Shown one piece after another: positions 17,859 through 26,029 of a DNA stretch of 64,000 bases. Position 1 is the stretch's first letter, and every line of letters starts with the position of its first letter. A program made the translations under genes and the position numbers. Under the pieces are notes generated by a model. That model was given only the letters and a program-made list of their open reading frames with translations. It was not told the DNA's origin and ran no database searches. Source of the stretch: Pseudoxanthomonas sp. z9 (GTDB taxonomy: Bacteria; Pseudomonadota; Gammaproteobacteria; Xanthomonadales; Xanthomonadaceae); the NCBI RefSeq assembly GCF_006542425.1, contig NZ_VFID01000010.1:62001-126000 (forward strand), given 5' to 3'.

Positions 17859-19280
17859 ATGCAGAGCTGGCTCCGGCGCAAGTCCATCGATCGCGTCACC
17901 GTGCACGAGGAGGGCCGCCGGCTGGTGCCCACGCTGAGCTGGCCCCATCTGGTGGCGCTGGGCATCGGCGCGATCGTCGGTACCGGCATCTACACCCTGA
18001 TCGGGGTGGGCGCGAACCTGGCCGGACCCGCCGTGCTGCTGTCGTTCGTGGTCGCCGGCGTGGTCTGCGCCTGCGCGGCGCTGGCCTATGCCGAGATGGC
18101 GACGCTCATGCCGGCCGCCGGCAGCGCCTACACCTACAGCTATACCGTACTGGGCGAATCCATCGCCTGGGTGGTCGGCTGGAGCCTGATTCTCGAGTAC
18201 TCGCTGGTGGTCAGCACGGTTGCGGTGGGCTGGTCGGGCTACGCGGTCGGCTTCCTGAAAGGCATGGGCGTTGATTTGCCGACCCTGCTGACCGTCGGTC
18301 CGCACGCCGGCGGCCTGGTCAACCTGCCGGCGGTGCTGATCACCTTCGTGGTGGCTGGCCTGCTGATTGCCGGCACCCGCGAGAGCGCCACCCTCAACGC
18401 CATCCTGGTGGTGGTGAAAGTGATCGCGCTGGCGGTGTTCGTCGCCATCGCGCTGCCCCAGTTCGATGCGTCCCACCTGGAACCCTTCATGCCCTACGGC
18501 TTCGTCAAGTCGATGGGTGCGGATGGCGTCGAACGCGGGGTGATGGCCGCGGCGGCGATCATCTTCTTCGCTTTCTACGGCTTCGATGCGATCTCCACCG
18601 CCGCGGAAGAAACCAAGAATCCCGGCCGCGATCTTTCGATCGGCATCGTCGGTTCGATGATCGGCTGCACCCTGATCTACATCGTGGTCGCGGCCGCCGC
18701 CGTCGGCGCGATGAGCTATACCGTGTTCGGCCAGAGCCCGGAGCCGCTGGCGCTGATCCTGCGCGAACTCGGCCAGGGCACCGCCGCCAAGGTGATCGCC
18801 GGCGCGGCGGTGGTGGCGCTGCCGACCGTGCTGCTCGCCTTCCTTTACGGCCAGAGCCGCATCTTCTTCGTGATGTCGCGCGACGGCCTGCTGCCGCGCG
18901 GGCTGTCCAAGGTCAACGCGCGCACCGGCACGCCGGTGGCGATCACGGTGTTCACCGCGATCCTGGTAGCGGCGCTGGCCGGCGTGGCACGCCTGGACGA
19001 GATCGCCGCGCTGGCCAATGCCGGCACGCTGGCGGCGTTCATCGCGGTGGCGGTGTGCCTGCTGGTGCTGCGCAAGCGCGATCCCGATCGCCCGCGCGTG
19101 TTCCGCACGCCGGCCGCCTGGCTGGTCGGCCCGCTGGCGATCGGCGGCTGCCTCTATCTGTTCTGGAGCCTGCCGCGCACCACCCAGTTGTGGTTCCTGG
19201 CCTGGAATGCCATCGGTGTGGTGGTCTACCTGCTGTACAGCCGGCGCAGCAGCCTGCTGGCCAAAGGCAGCGACGCGTAA
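17859..19280 (+). CDS. APC-family amino-acid permease
   Basis: A 473-residue inner-membrane transporter with about twelve transmembrane segments, of the cationic amino-acid transporter subgroup. The first segment carries IGAIVGTGIYTLIGVGANLAGPA, the unwound substrate-binding helix of APC transporters, and FFAFYGFDAISTAAEETKNP is the conserved helix 6 region. AAGGA lies six bases before the ATG at 17859; the frame is open upstream into a family C repeat, which argues against an earlier start. Substrate cannot be assigned. Confidence 0.92.
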   Translation: MQSWLRRKSIDRVTVHEEGRRLVPTLSWPHLVALGIGAIVGTGIYTLIGVGANLAGPAVLLSFVVAGVVCACAALAYAEMATLMPAAGSAYTYSYTVLGESIAWVVGWSLILEYSLVVSTVAVGWSGYAVGFLKGMGVDLPTLLTVGPHAGGLVNLPAVLITFVVAGLLIAGTRESATLNAILVVVKVIALAVFVAIALPQFDASHLEPFMPYGFVKSMGADGVERGVMAAAAIIFFAFYGFDAISTAAEETKNPGRDLSIGIVGSMIGCTLIYIVVAAAAVGAMSYTVFGQSPEPLALILRELGQGTAAKVIAGAAVVALPTVLLAFLYGQSRIFFVMSRDGLLPRGLSKVNARTGTPVAITVFTAILVAALAGVARLDEIAALANAGTLAAFIAVAVCLLVLRKRDPDRPRVFRTPAAWLVGPLAIGGCLYLFWSLPRTTQLWFLAWNAIGVVVYLLYSRRSSLLAKGSDA

Positions 19281-19308
19281 GCCTTGTGGCTGGCAACGCG
19301 CCGGGAAG

Positions 19309-19332
19309 AAGCGGGCTTCTGCCCGCTTTTTT
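19309..19332 (+). terminator. Terminator after the amino-acid permease gene
   Basis: AAGCGGGC and GCCCGCTT pair around a TTCT loop and run into a T-tract, 28 bases after the stop codon. Confidence 0.8.
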
Positions 19333-19450
19333 CATGCCGGATGGCGACAGTACGCAAGCGAACGGAATATTCCCGGTGCCGGCGCGCTTCATTCCCCGGG
19401 GCGCGGGCGGGTAAGATGCCGCGCAGACAAACACCGCCTGGTATCCGACG

Positions 19451-20668
19451 TTGATCATCCATCCCAAAGTCCGCGGCTTCATCTGCACCACCACCCATCC
19501 GCTCGGCTGCGAGCTCAACGTGCGCGACCAGATCGCCGCCACGCGCGCACAGGGCGTGCGCGCGGACGGTCCGAAGAAGGTGCTGGTGATTGGTGCGTCC
19601 AGCGGTTACGGGTTGGCGGCGCGCATCTCGGCCGCGTTCGGCTTCGGCGCCGATACCCTGGGCGTGTTCTTCGAAAAACCGGGCAGCGAGAAGAAGGCCG
19701 GCACCGCCGGTTGGTACAACGCCGCCGCGTTCGACAAGTTCGCCAAGGAAGCCGGGCTCTACAGCCGTTCCATCAATGGCGACGCGTTCTCGGATGAAGC
19801 CCGCGCTCAGGTCATCGAACTGATCAAGAACGAAATGGGCGGCCAGGTCGATCTGGTGATCTACTCGCTGGCCTCGCCGGTGCGCAAGCTGCCCTCGACC
19901 GGCGAACTGAAGCGCTCGGCGCTCAAGCCAATCGGTGCGGCCTATACCTCCACCGCCATCGACACCAACAAGGACGCCATCATCCAGGCGACCATCGAGC
20001 CGGCCACCGAGCAGGAAATCGAGGACACCATCACCGTGATGGGTGGCCAGGACTGGGAACTGTGGATCGATGCGCTGGCCAAGGCCGGCGTGCTGGCCGA
20101 CGGCGCGCGCACGGTCGCCTTCAGCTACATCGGCACCGACATCACTTGGCCGATCTACTGGCATGGCGCGCTGGGCCGGGCCAAGGTCGATCTGGACCAG
20201 ACCGCGCACCGCCTGGACAAGCGCCTGGAAGCGACTGGCGGCAGCGCCAATGTCGCCGTGCTGAAGTCGGTGGTGACCCAGGCCAGCTCCGCGATTCCGG
20301 TGATGCCGCTGTACATCAGCATTGTGTTCAAGGTGATGAAGGAGCTGGGCCTGCACGAAGGCACCATCGAGCAGCTCGATCGCCTGTTCCGCGATCGCAT
20401 GTATCGCGCGGATGGCCAGCCCGCGCAGACCGACGACGAGAACCGCCTGCGCCTGGACGACTGGGAGCTGCGCCCGGAAGTGCAGGCCAAGGCCAAGGCG
20501 CTGTGGCCGCAGATCACCAGCGAGAACCTGTTCGCGCTGACCGACTACGCCAACTACAAGCACGAATTCCTGAAGCTGTTCGGTTTCGAGCGCGATGACG
20601 TGGACTATGACGCCGACGTGGATCCGGATGTGAAGTTCGACTGCATCGAGCTGTCGCCGGAAGGCTGA
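19451..20668 (+). CDS. fabV: Enoyl-ACP reductase FabV
   Basis: Catalyses the last, NADH-dependent reduction in each cycle of fatty-acid elongation; FabV enzymes are intrinsically insensitive to triclosan. The 405-residue protein opens [16 protein letters not shown], has the nucleotide-binding [12 protein letters not shown] (about 48-59), and the FabV-specific Tyr-x8-Lys catalytic pair at Y236 and K245 within [14 protein letters not shown]. The start codon must be TTG at 19451: family members begin with this MII motif and there is no ATG nearby. Single gene after a terminator. Confidence 0.95.
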   Translation: MIIHPKVRGFICTTTHPLGCELNVRDQIAATRAQGVRADGPKKVLVIGASSGYGLAARISAAFGFGADTLGVFFEKPGSEKKAGTAGWYNAAAFDKFAKEAGLYSRSINGDAFSDEARAQVIELIKNEMGGQVDLVIYSLASPVRKLPSTGELKRSALKPIGAAYTSTAIDTNKDAIIQATIEPATEQEIEDTITVMGGQDWELWIDALAKAGVLADGARTVAFSYIGTDITWPIYWHGALGRAKVDLDQTAHRLDKRLEATGGSANVAVLKSVVTQASSAIPVMPLYISIVFKVMKELGLHEGTIEQLDRLFRDRMYRADGQPAQTDDENRLRLDDWELRPEVQAKAKALWPQITSENLFALTDYANYKHEFLKLFGFERDDVDYDADVDPDVKFDCIELSPEG

Positions 20669-20689
20669 GGGATCAGGGAGCTTTCTTGC

Positions 20690-20876
20690 TTCTGCCTCCC
20701 CCTTCGGAGAAGGGGGACCGAGGGGGATTTGCTTTTTGGCGCGAAGAGCAAATCCCCCGTCGCCTTCGGCGCCCGCCCCCTTTTTCAAAGGGGGCTATGA
20801 GAAAGTCCTATCATCCGGAACCCGCTTCTTCTTCCCCCTTTGCAAAAGGGGGATTGAGGGGGATTTGCTTTTGCAA
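20690..20876. repeat. Cluster of family C repeats
   Basis: Three related copies fill the gap between the convergent fabV and methyltransferase genes: CCCCCTTCGGAGAAGGGGG near 20698-20716, GCAAATCCCCC with CCCCCTTTTTCAAAGGGGG near 20748-20794, and CCCCCTTTGCAAAAGGGGG near 20834-20852 with an adjacent GGGGGATTTGCTTTT. Each forms a hairpin. Confidence 0.75.
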
Positions 20877-20893
20877 GGTGCCCCGCCGACCGC

Positions 20894-22072
20894 TCAGTCC
20901 ACCACCCGGCAGAACACCGCCTTCAGGTAGCGCGATTCCTGCACGTGCGCCATGAAGGGATGGTCGGCGCCGGCGCCGGACACCTTGAGGATCTGGATGG
21001 TGCGGCCGGAGAAGTAGGCCGCGCGGCGCAGCATGTCGAGGAACTGCTCCTCGCTGACCAGGCCGGTGCAGGAGAAGGTCGCGAACAGGCCGCCCGGCTT
21101 GACCACGCCCAGCGCCAGCTTGTTCATGTCCAGGTACTTCTTCAGCGCCGCGATGACCTGTTCGCGGTCGCGGGTCATCTTGGCCGGGTCCAGGATCACC
21201 ACGTCGTACTGGTCGCCCCGGTTCGCCGCGTCGCGCAGGTACGGGAAGATGTCGGCCTGCACGAACTTCGGCCGCACGTCGTTCAAGCGCGCGTTGCCCT
21301 TGGCGATCTCGATCACGTCCTGGTCGATGTCCACGCCAACCACTTCGCTGGCGCCGCGCGCGGCCGCGTAGACGGCGAAACCGCCGGTGTTGCAGCACAG
21401 GTCCAGCACCCGCTTGCCGCCGCACTGGTGCGACAGCCATTCGCGGTTCTCGCGCTGGTCGGCGAAGAAGCCGGTCTTGTGCGCGCCGGCCGGATCGGCG
21501 CGGAACTTCACCCCGTACTCGCTGATGACCGCCGGCGGCACCGGATCGCTGCCGCGGAAGTCGAAGCTCTCCTGTTTCTGGATGTGCTCCTCGGCGAAGC
21601 TGTAGAAGCGCGCGCCGGGGAACTGTTCCTGCAGGGCCTCGTAGATCCACTCGCGGTGGCGGAACATGCCGGCGCTGAAGAACTCGACCACCAGCAGGTC
21701 GCCGTAGCGATCCACCACCAGGCCCGACAGGCCGTCGCCCTCGGCGTGGACCACCCGCCAGGCGTCGGTGGTCGCGTCCAGCTTGAGCACGTCACGCCGC
21801 AGCGACACCGCCTCGGCGATCTTGCGCGAGAACCAGCCGGCGTCGACCGGAACCTCCGGATGGGTCTCCAGGATGCGCACGGCGATGCGCGAATGGCCGT
21901 TGTAGAAGCCCCGGCCAATCCACTCGCCGTCCACCCCGACCACGTCGACGATGCTGCCCGGCTTGGGCTTCTGGGCGGGTTTTTCCACCAGCTTCTGGAA
22001 AATCCACGGGTGGCTGGAGCGCCAGGCGTTCTTGAGGCGTACGACGGGGAGCGGGCTGTTCATGAACGCCAT
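20894..22072 (-). CDS. rlmI: Class I SAM-dependent 23S rRNA cytosine methyltransferase, RlmI-like
   Basis: RlmI methylates a cytosine of 23S rRNA to 5-methylcytosine. The 392-residue protein has an N-terminal PUA domain (about 8-90, with LKNAWRSSHPWIFQ), a linker, and a Rossmann methyltransferase domain (from about 215) with DLCCNTGGFAVYAA as the SAM-binding loop, VVILDPAKMTRDRE and TFSCTGLVSEEQF carrying the catalytic cysteine. Two starts, ATG at 22072 and 22063, are both usable. The closest named relative by layout is RlmI; exact target base is inferred. Confidence 0.9.
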   Translation of the reverse strand: MAFMNSPLPVVRLKNAWRSSHPWIFQKLVEKPAQKPKPGSIVDVVGVDGEWIGRGFYNGHSRIAVRILETHPEVPVDAGWFSRKIAEAVSLRRDVLKLDATTDAWRVVHAEGDGLSGLVVDRYGDLLVVEFFSAGMFRHREWIYEALQEQFPGARFYSFAEEHIQKQESFDFRGSDPVPPAVISEYGVKFRADPAGAHKTGFFADQRENREWLSHQCGGKRVLDLCCNTGGFAVYAAARGASEVVGVDIDQDVIEIAKGNARLNDVRPKFVQADIFPYLRDAANRGDQYDVVILDPAKMTRDREQVIAALKKYLDMNKLALGVVKPGGLFATFSCTGLVSEEQFLDMLRRAAYFSGRTIQILKVSGAGADHPFMAHVQESRYLKAVFCRVVD

Positions 22073-22120
22073 TTTACCTTTCCCGTTGACCGGCCCGGCC
22101 CCTTGCCCTGAAAATCGCCG

Positions 22121-22250
22121 CCAGAAGGGGAGTAGCTCCCAACGTGCCGGCCGTCATTTCGAGCGTTCACGCTCCGGTCCCACGGCAGCCAGAGACCTGG
22201 CTGTGAGCGAGACCTTCGCCGCAACGGCGAAGATCTGCCCCGGAGTCCCC
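22121..22250 (+). promoter_or_regulatory. yybP-ykoY (manganese) riboswitch candidate upstream of the TerC gene
   Basis: The leader contains GGGGAGTAGC (22127-22136) and GAGCGAGACC (22205-22214), the two conserved loop segments of the yybP-ykoY class. The second is followed by the perfect hairpin CTTCGCCG-CAA-CGGCGAAG. This class binds manganese and is established upstream of TerC/Alx-type exporters, and here a TerC gene starts 63 bases downstream. Boundaries are approximate. Confidence 0.85.
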
Positions 22251-22312
22251 CCGATCCCGTGCATGCCTGTCGCCCTGCGGCCTGGACTTGACTCTTTCCG
22301 ACGGGACTTTCG

Positions 22313-23272
22313 ATGCAAACGATAGGCAATCCATGGTTGTGGGCCGGCTTCGCCGGCGTGGTGGTGATCGCGCTGCTGGTCGATCTGGTGCTGATGCGCC
22401 ACGGCGGCGCGCACCGGGTGACGTTCAAGGAGGCGCTGTACTGGAGCCTGGGCTGGATCGGCCTGGCACTGCTGTTCAACGCCGGCCTGTGGTGGTACCT
22501 CAATGAAACCGCCGGCGTGGCGATGGCCAACAAGGTCGGCCTGGAGTTCCTCACCGGTTACCTGGTGGAGAAGTCGCTGGCGGTCGACAACATCTTCGTG
22601 TTCCTGATGTTGATGAGCTACTTCGCGGTGCCGGAGGAGCAGCGCCAGCGCGTGCTGGTGATCGGCATCCTCGGCGCGATCGTCCTGCGCAGCATCCTGA
22701 TCTTCGCCGGCGCCGCGCTGTTGGCCCATTTCCACTGGCTGCTGTACGTGTTCGGCGCGTTCCTGCTGCTGACCGGCGTGAAGATGTGGTTCGCCGCCGG
22801 CAAGGAGCCGGATCTGGAGCGCAACCCGGTGCTGCGCTGGATGCGCGGGCACCTGCCGCTCTCGCCCGATTACCACGGCGAGGCGCTGAGCGTCGTCCGC
22901 GACGGCAAGCGCTGGTACACGCCGTTGTTCGTGGTGCTGGTGTTGATCGGCGTCACCGACGTGATCTTCGCGGTGGACAGCATCCCGGCGATCTTCGCGA
23001 TCACCGCAGACCCGTTCATCGTGTTGACCTCCAACGTGTTCGCGGTGCTGGGCCTGCGCGCGATGTTCTTCCTGCTGGCCGGCATGGCCGATCGCTTCCA
23101 CCTGCTGCCCTACGGCCTGGCGGTGGTGCTGGCCTTCATCGGCACCAAGATGCTGCTGATCGACGTGTTCAAGATCCCGGTGCTGTGGTCGCTGGCCGGC
23201 GTCGCCGCGATCCTGGGCGTGACCATCGCCCTCAGCCTGGCGCGTCCGGCCAAGCCGGGCACGCATGCCTGA
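22313..23272 (+). CDS. TerC/Alx family integral membrane protein
   Basis: A 319-residue protein with about eight to nine transmembrane segments and the TerC hallmarks EKSLAVDNIFVFLMLMSYF and VIFAVDSIPAIFAIT, whose acids are thought to bind metal. TerC family members of the Alx type export manganese. The riboswitch candidate in its leader fits that role. The ATG at 22313 opens MQTIGNPWLWAGF. The downstream rhomboid gene begins 93 bases later and could share the transcript. Confidence 0.93.
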   Translation: MQTIGNPWLWAGFAGVVVIALLVDLVLMRHGGAHRVTFKEALYWSLGWIGLALLFNAGLWWYLNETAGVAMANKVGLEFLTGYLVEKSLAVDNIFVFLMLMSYFAVPEEQRQRVLVIGILGAIVLRSILIFAGAALLAHFHWLLYVFGAFLLLTGVKMWFAAGKEPDLERNPVLRWMRGHLPLSPDYHGEALSVVRDGKRWYTPLFVVLVLIGVTDVIFAVDSIPAIFAITADPFIVLTSNVFAVLGLRAMFFLLAGMADRFHLLPYGLAVVLAFIGTKMLLIDVFKIPVLWSLAGVAAILGVTIALSLARPAKPGTHA

Positions 23273-23365
23273 CCGGCCGCGGGGACGGCCATCCCGCCCA
23301 CGGGATGGTCTGTCCCCGGCCGCCGGCCCTTGCAAACGCGGGGGCCGGGCGCCATCCAGATTTCC

Positions 23366-24145
23366 ATGGACCTGCATCATCCCGATCATCCGGCCTTCGA
23401 TCCGGACACCCAGCGCCGGCATGACCGCCGGCGCCTGCTGTGGGCGCTGAATCTCAGTCTGGCCTTCGTGCTGCTGCTGGCGGTGGTGTTCTCGGCGCAG
23501 TCGAGTTTCAACTGGGCACCGTTCGCCATCGCGCCGCTGCAGGCGCAGGGTCTGCTCGGCATCCTGACCGCGCCGCTGCTGCACGGTTCGGTCGAGCACA
23601 TCGCCGCCAACGCCACCGCCCTGCTGATGCTCGGCACCCTCGCCGGCGCGGTGTACCCGCGCGCGACCGCCTGCGCCGTGCCGCTGGTGTGGCTGGGCGC
23701 GGGACTGGGGCCGTGGCTGCTGGGCGATCCGGGTTCGCATCACCTCGGCGCCAGCGGCCTGACCCATGGCCTGATGTTCATGATCTTCATGCTTGGCCTG
23801 CTGCGCCGGGATCGCGCCGCGATCGCGGCCGGCATGATCGCTTTCCTGTTCTACGGTGGCATGGTGCTGAGCATCCTGCCGCAGGAACCCGGCGTGTCCT
23901 GGCAGGCCCACATGGGCGGCGCCGTCGGCGGTTTCATCGCCGCGCTCCTGTTCCGCCGGCTGGATCCGCCGCTGCCGCGCAAGCGCTACAGCTGGGAAGA
24001 CGAGGAAGAGTCGATCGCGCCGATCGACGACGAACTGGAACCACCGGCGCCGCGCGAGGTGCCGGTGCTGTGGGTGCGCCCGCAGGACGACGGCACGCGC
24101 GGTGTGGTGCTGCGCTTTCCGCCGCGAGAGCCGCCGGGGCAGTAG
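23366..24145 (+). CDS. Rhomboid family intramembrane serine protease
   Basis: A 259-residue membrane protease with about six transmembrane segments. The catalytic serine is S130 in GASGLTHG and the histidine is H182 in QAHMGGAVGG; HGSVEHIAANATAL supplies the conserved HxxxN of helix 2. A soluble acidic C-terminal tail of about 60 residues follows the last helix. The ATG at 23366 was preferred over an upstream in-frame TTG at 23330. Substrate unknown. Confidence 0.9.
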   Translation: MDLHHPDHPAFDPDTQRRHDRRRLLWALNLSLAFVLLLAVVFSAQSSFNWAPFAIAPLQAQGLLGILTAPLLHGSVEHIAANATALLMLGTLAGAVYPRATACAVPLVWLGAGLGPWLLGDPGSHHLGASGLTHGLMFMIFMLGLLRRDRAAIAAGMIAFLFYGGMVLSILPQEPGVSWQAHMGGAVGGFIAALLFRRLDPPLPRKRYSWEDEEESIAPIDDELEPPAPREVPVLWVRPQDDGTRGVVLRFPPREPPGQ

Positions 24146-24203
24146 GCCGTTTGCCTGTTGGAGTGATTCCTCTGCGATCCGGCTTTGTTCGAGCGGGTCG
24201 GGA

Positions 24204-24380
24204 ATCGCGACTGACGTCGCTCCCACAGGATGTGGATTCTCGGCATTGTTCCTTGTGGGAGCGACGTGAGTCGCGAGTTTTTTATTCGTCGAACGAGATG
24301 GGAGCGTCGCGACTGACGTCGCTCCTACAGGGACGGACTGATGGCACCGCTTTCTGTAGGAGCGACGTCAGTCGCGACCG
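24204..24380. repeat. Cluster of four family A arms
   Basis: Arms alternate inward/outward: TCGCGACTGACGTCGCTCCC; GTGGGAGCGACGTGAGTCGC; TCGCGACTGACGTCGCTCCT; GTAGGAGCGACGTCAGTCGC. Unlike the isolated pairs elsewhere, neighbouring arms here mix GTGAG with GTCAG and GTGGG with GTAGG subtypes, so this looks like several units or a recombined one. Confidence 0.8.
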
Positions 24381-24549
24381 CTTCTTGCGGAATGACGGAA
24401 CACCACCCACATCCCACCCACTGTCCAGTCCCCATGTCCTGCCGCCATTCGAGCGGACATCCGAAGGCGCGTGACAGTCATCGCATGACCGCCCATCGCG
24501 AAGTAACGACGCCATCCCGGACATTCCTCGCCATCGCGATTCGCATTGC

Positions 24550-24577
24550 TTTATCAATGTGAAAGTAATCGTATATT
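24550..24577 (+). promoter_or_regulatory. Candidate promoter of the chitinase gene
   Basis: TTTATC and TATATT are separated by 16 bases in the only AT-rich stretch of this region, 27 bases upstream of the chitinase start. Assignment is by eye only. Confidence 0.35.
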
Positions 24578-24604
24578 GACGGCCCCGCTTGGAGTCGCGA
24601 CTAC

Positions 24605-25756
24605 ATGAGCAGATTGATTCGGTCAGGATGGTTGGTACTGGCGTTCGCTTTCTCGGCGGGCGCCATCGAAGCACGGGCCGCGCAGGCGGACGGCGATTCC
24701 GGTTACCGCGTGATTGGCTACGTCTCCGATGGCGACAGGCTGCCGCCGATCAGCGCGCGCAAGCTGGACGTCATCAACTTCGCCTTCGCCCACGTCAATC
24801 CGCAGCACGAGGTGTTCCTGCCCCGCGAGACCGCGGCGCGCTCGCTGGCGGGCCTGACCGCGCTGCGCAAGGACAATCCTGATCTGAAGATCGTGCTGTC
24901 GGTCGGCGGCTGGGGCGCGGGGAATTTCTCCGAAGCGGCCGCCACCGAAGCCGCACGCGCGCGCTTCGCCGACACCGCGGTGGAGCTGGTGCGCCGGCAT
25001 GATCTCGACGGCGTGGATATCGACTGGGAATACCCCGGCCATCCCGGCCCGGGCATCAGCTACAGCGCCGACGACAAGGCCAACTTCCCGCTGATGCTGG
25101 AGGCTGTGCGCACGAAACTCGACGCGCTCGGCAAGACCCAGGGGGATCGGTATTACCTGCTGACCATCGCCGCGGCCGACGGTGACGCGGCGCGTGGCCT
25201 GGACATCCCGCGCATCTCGGCGATCCTGGACTGGATCAACCTGATGACCTATGACTTCTACGGCAGTCTCAAGCGCACCACCGGCCACCACGCCGGCCTG
25301 CGTCCGTCGCGCACGGCCGAGCCCGGCAGCCGCAACACGGTGCAGGCCGTGGAGGAATTCCTTGCCGGCGGCACGCCGCCGCGCAAGCTGCACGTCGGCC
25401 TGGCGTTCTACGGCCGCACCTTCGACGAGGTGACCGACGGCAACAACGGCCTGGACCAGCCGTTCGCCAGCGGCGGCGGTTTCATTTCCTGGCGGGAGAT
25501 CGCCCGTTCACGGCTTAACAAGGAAGGCTACGTCCGCCATTGGGACGAGCAGGCGCAGGCGGCATGGCTGTGGAATCCGACGCTGCGCAAGATGATCAGC
25601 TACGAGGATCCGCAGGCGCTGAAGGCCAAGGTGGCCTACGTGCGCGAGAAGGGCCTGGGCGGCGTGATGTACTGGGAGCAGAGCAACGACCCGGACGAGC
25701 AGCTGCTGGATGTGACCCGCGAAGCCCTGTTCACCGACACGCCCGCGAAACGCTAG
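24605..25756 (+). CDS. Glycoside hydrolase family 18 chitinase
   Basis: Hydrolyses beta-1,4-linked N-acetylglucosamine polymers or oligomers. The 383-residue protein has a signal peptide (cleavage near ARA-AQA, about 24-26) and one GH18 barrel. IVLSVGGWG is the conserved SxGG strand and DGVDIDWE (135-142) is the DxxDxDxE catalytic motif with E142 as acid. NLMTYDFYG and GGVMYWEQSND are the later barrel strands. No chitin-binding module is visible, so it may act on soluble oligomers. It is convergent with a TonB-dependent receptor, with two family A repeats between. Confidence 0.93.
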   Translation: MSRLIRSGWLVLAFAFSAGAIEARAAQADGDSGYRVIGYVSDGDRLPPISARKLDVINFAFAHVNPQHEVFLPRETAARSLAGLTALRKDNPDLKIVLSVGGWGAGNFSEAAATEAARARFADTAVELVRRHDLDGVDIDWEYPGHPGPGISYSADDKANFPLMLEAVRTKLDALGKTQGDRYYLLTIAAADGDAARGLDIPRISAILDWINLMTYDFYGSLKRTTGHHAGLRPSRTAEPGSRNTVQAVEEFLAGGTPPRKLHVGLAFYGRTFDEVTDGNNGLDQPFASGGGFISWREIARSRLNKEGYVRHWDEQAQAAWLWNPTLRKMISYEDPQALKAKVAYVREKGLGGVMYWEQSNDPDEQLLDVTREALFTDTPAKR

Positions 25757-25772
25757 ACCGCAGCAATGCCTG

Positions 25773-25854
25773 CTTGTGGGAGCGACGTCAGTCGCGATGG
25801 CCGTTCCAGAGCCATTGCGCGGAAAAGCATCGCGACTGACGTCGCTCCCACAGG
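25773..25854. repeat. Family A paired palindromic repeat
   Basis: Both arms are GTGGGAGCGACGTCAGTCGC (GTGGG / GTCAG subtype), inverted around a centre of about 30 bases; it lies just after the chitinase stop. Confidence 0.85.
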
Positions 25855-25897
25855 TAAGGGGCTGTGGTATCGGACGCAGCGCAACACTGGAATCATC

Positions 25898-25979
25898 CTT
25901 GTAGGAGCGACGTGAGTCGCGATGGCGGTTTCCGAAGCCGATACGCCGGGAGGCGTCGCGACTCACGTCGCTCCTACAA
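25898..25979. repeat. Family A paired palindromic repeat
   Basis: Both arms are GTAGGAGCGACGTGAGTCGC (GTAGG / GTGAG subtype). It follows the previous pair by 43 bases; together they fill the gap between convergent genes. Confidence 0.85.
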
Positions 25980-26029
25980 AAAGCGATGGCATCCCGCTCC
26001 GCCGGTGGGACGGCGGAGCGGGCGATGCC

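Larger units (their letters stand above)
24146..24604. other. Repeat-rich intergenic region
   Basis: No supported gene. The first half holds a cluster of family A arms (24204-24229, 24252-24277, 24306-24330, 24354-24380) plus a decayed arm near 24157-24180. From about 24385 to 24535 I see nothing recognisable. The last 70 bases are AT-rich and contain a candidate promoter for the chitinase gene. Confidence 0.7.

Noticed and set aside
22154-24226. A 690-codon open frame antisense to TerC and rhomboid genes
   Set aside because: Histidine/glutamine-rich shadow; the plus strand encodes two recognisable membrane proteins and a riboswitch.
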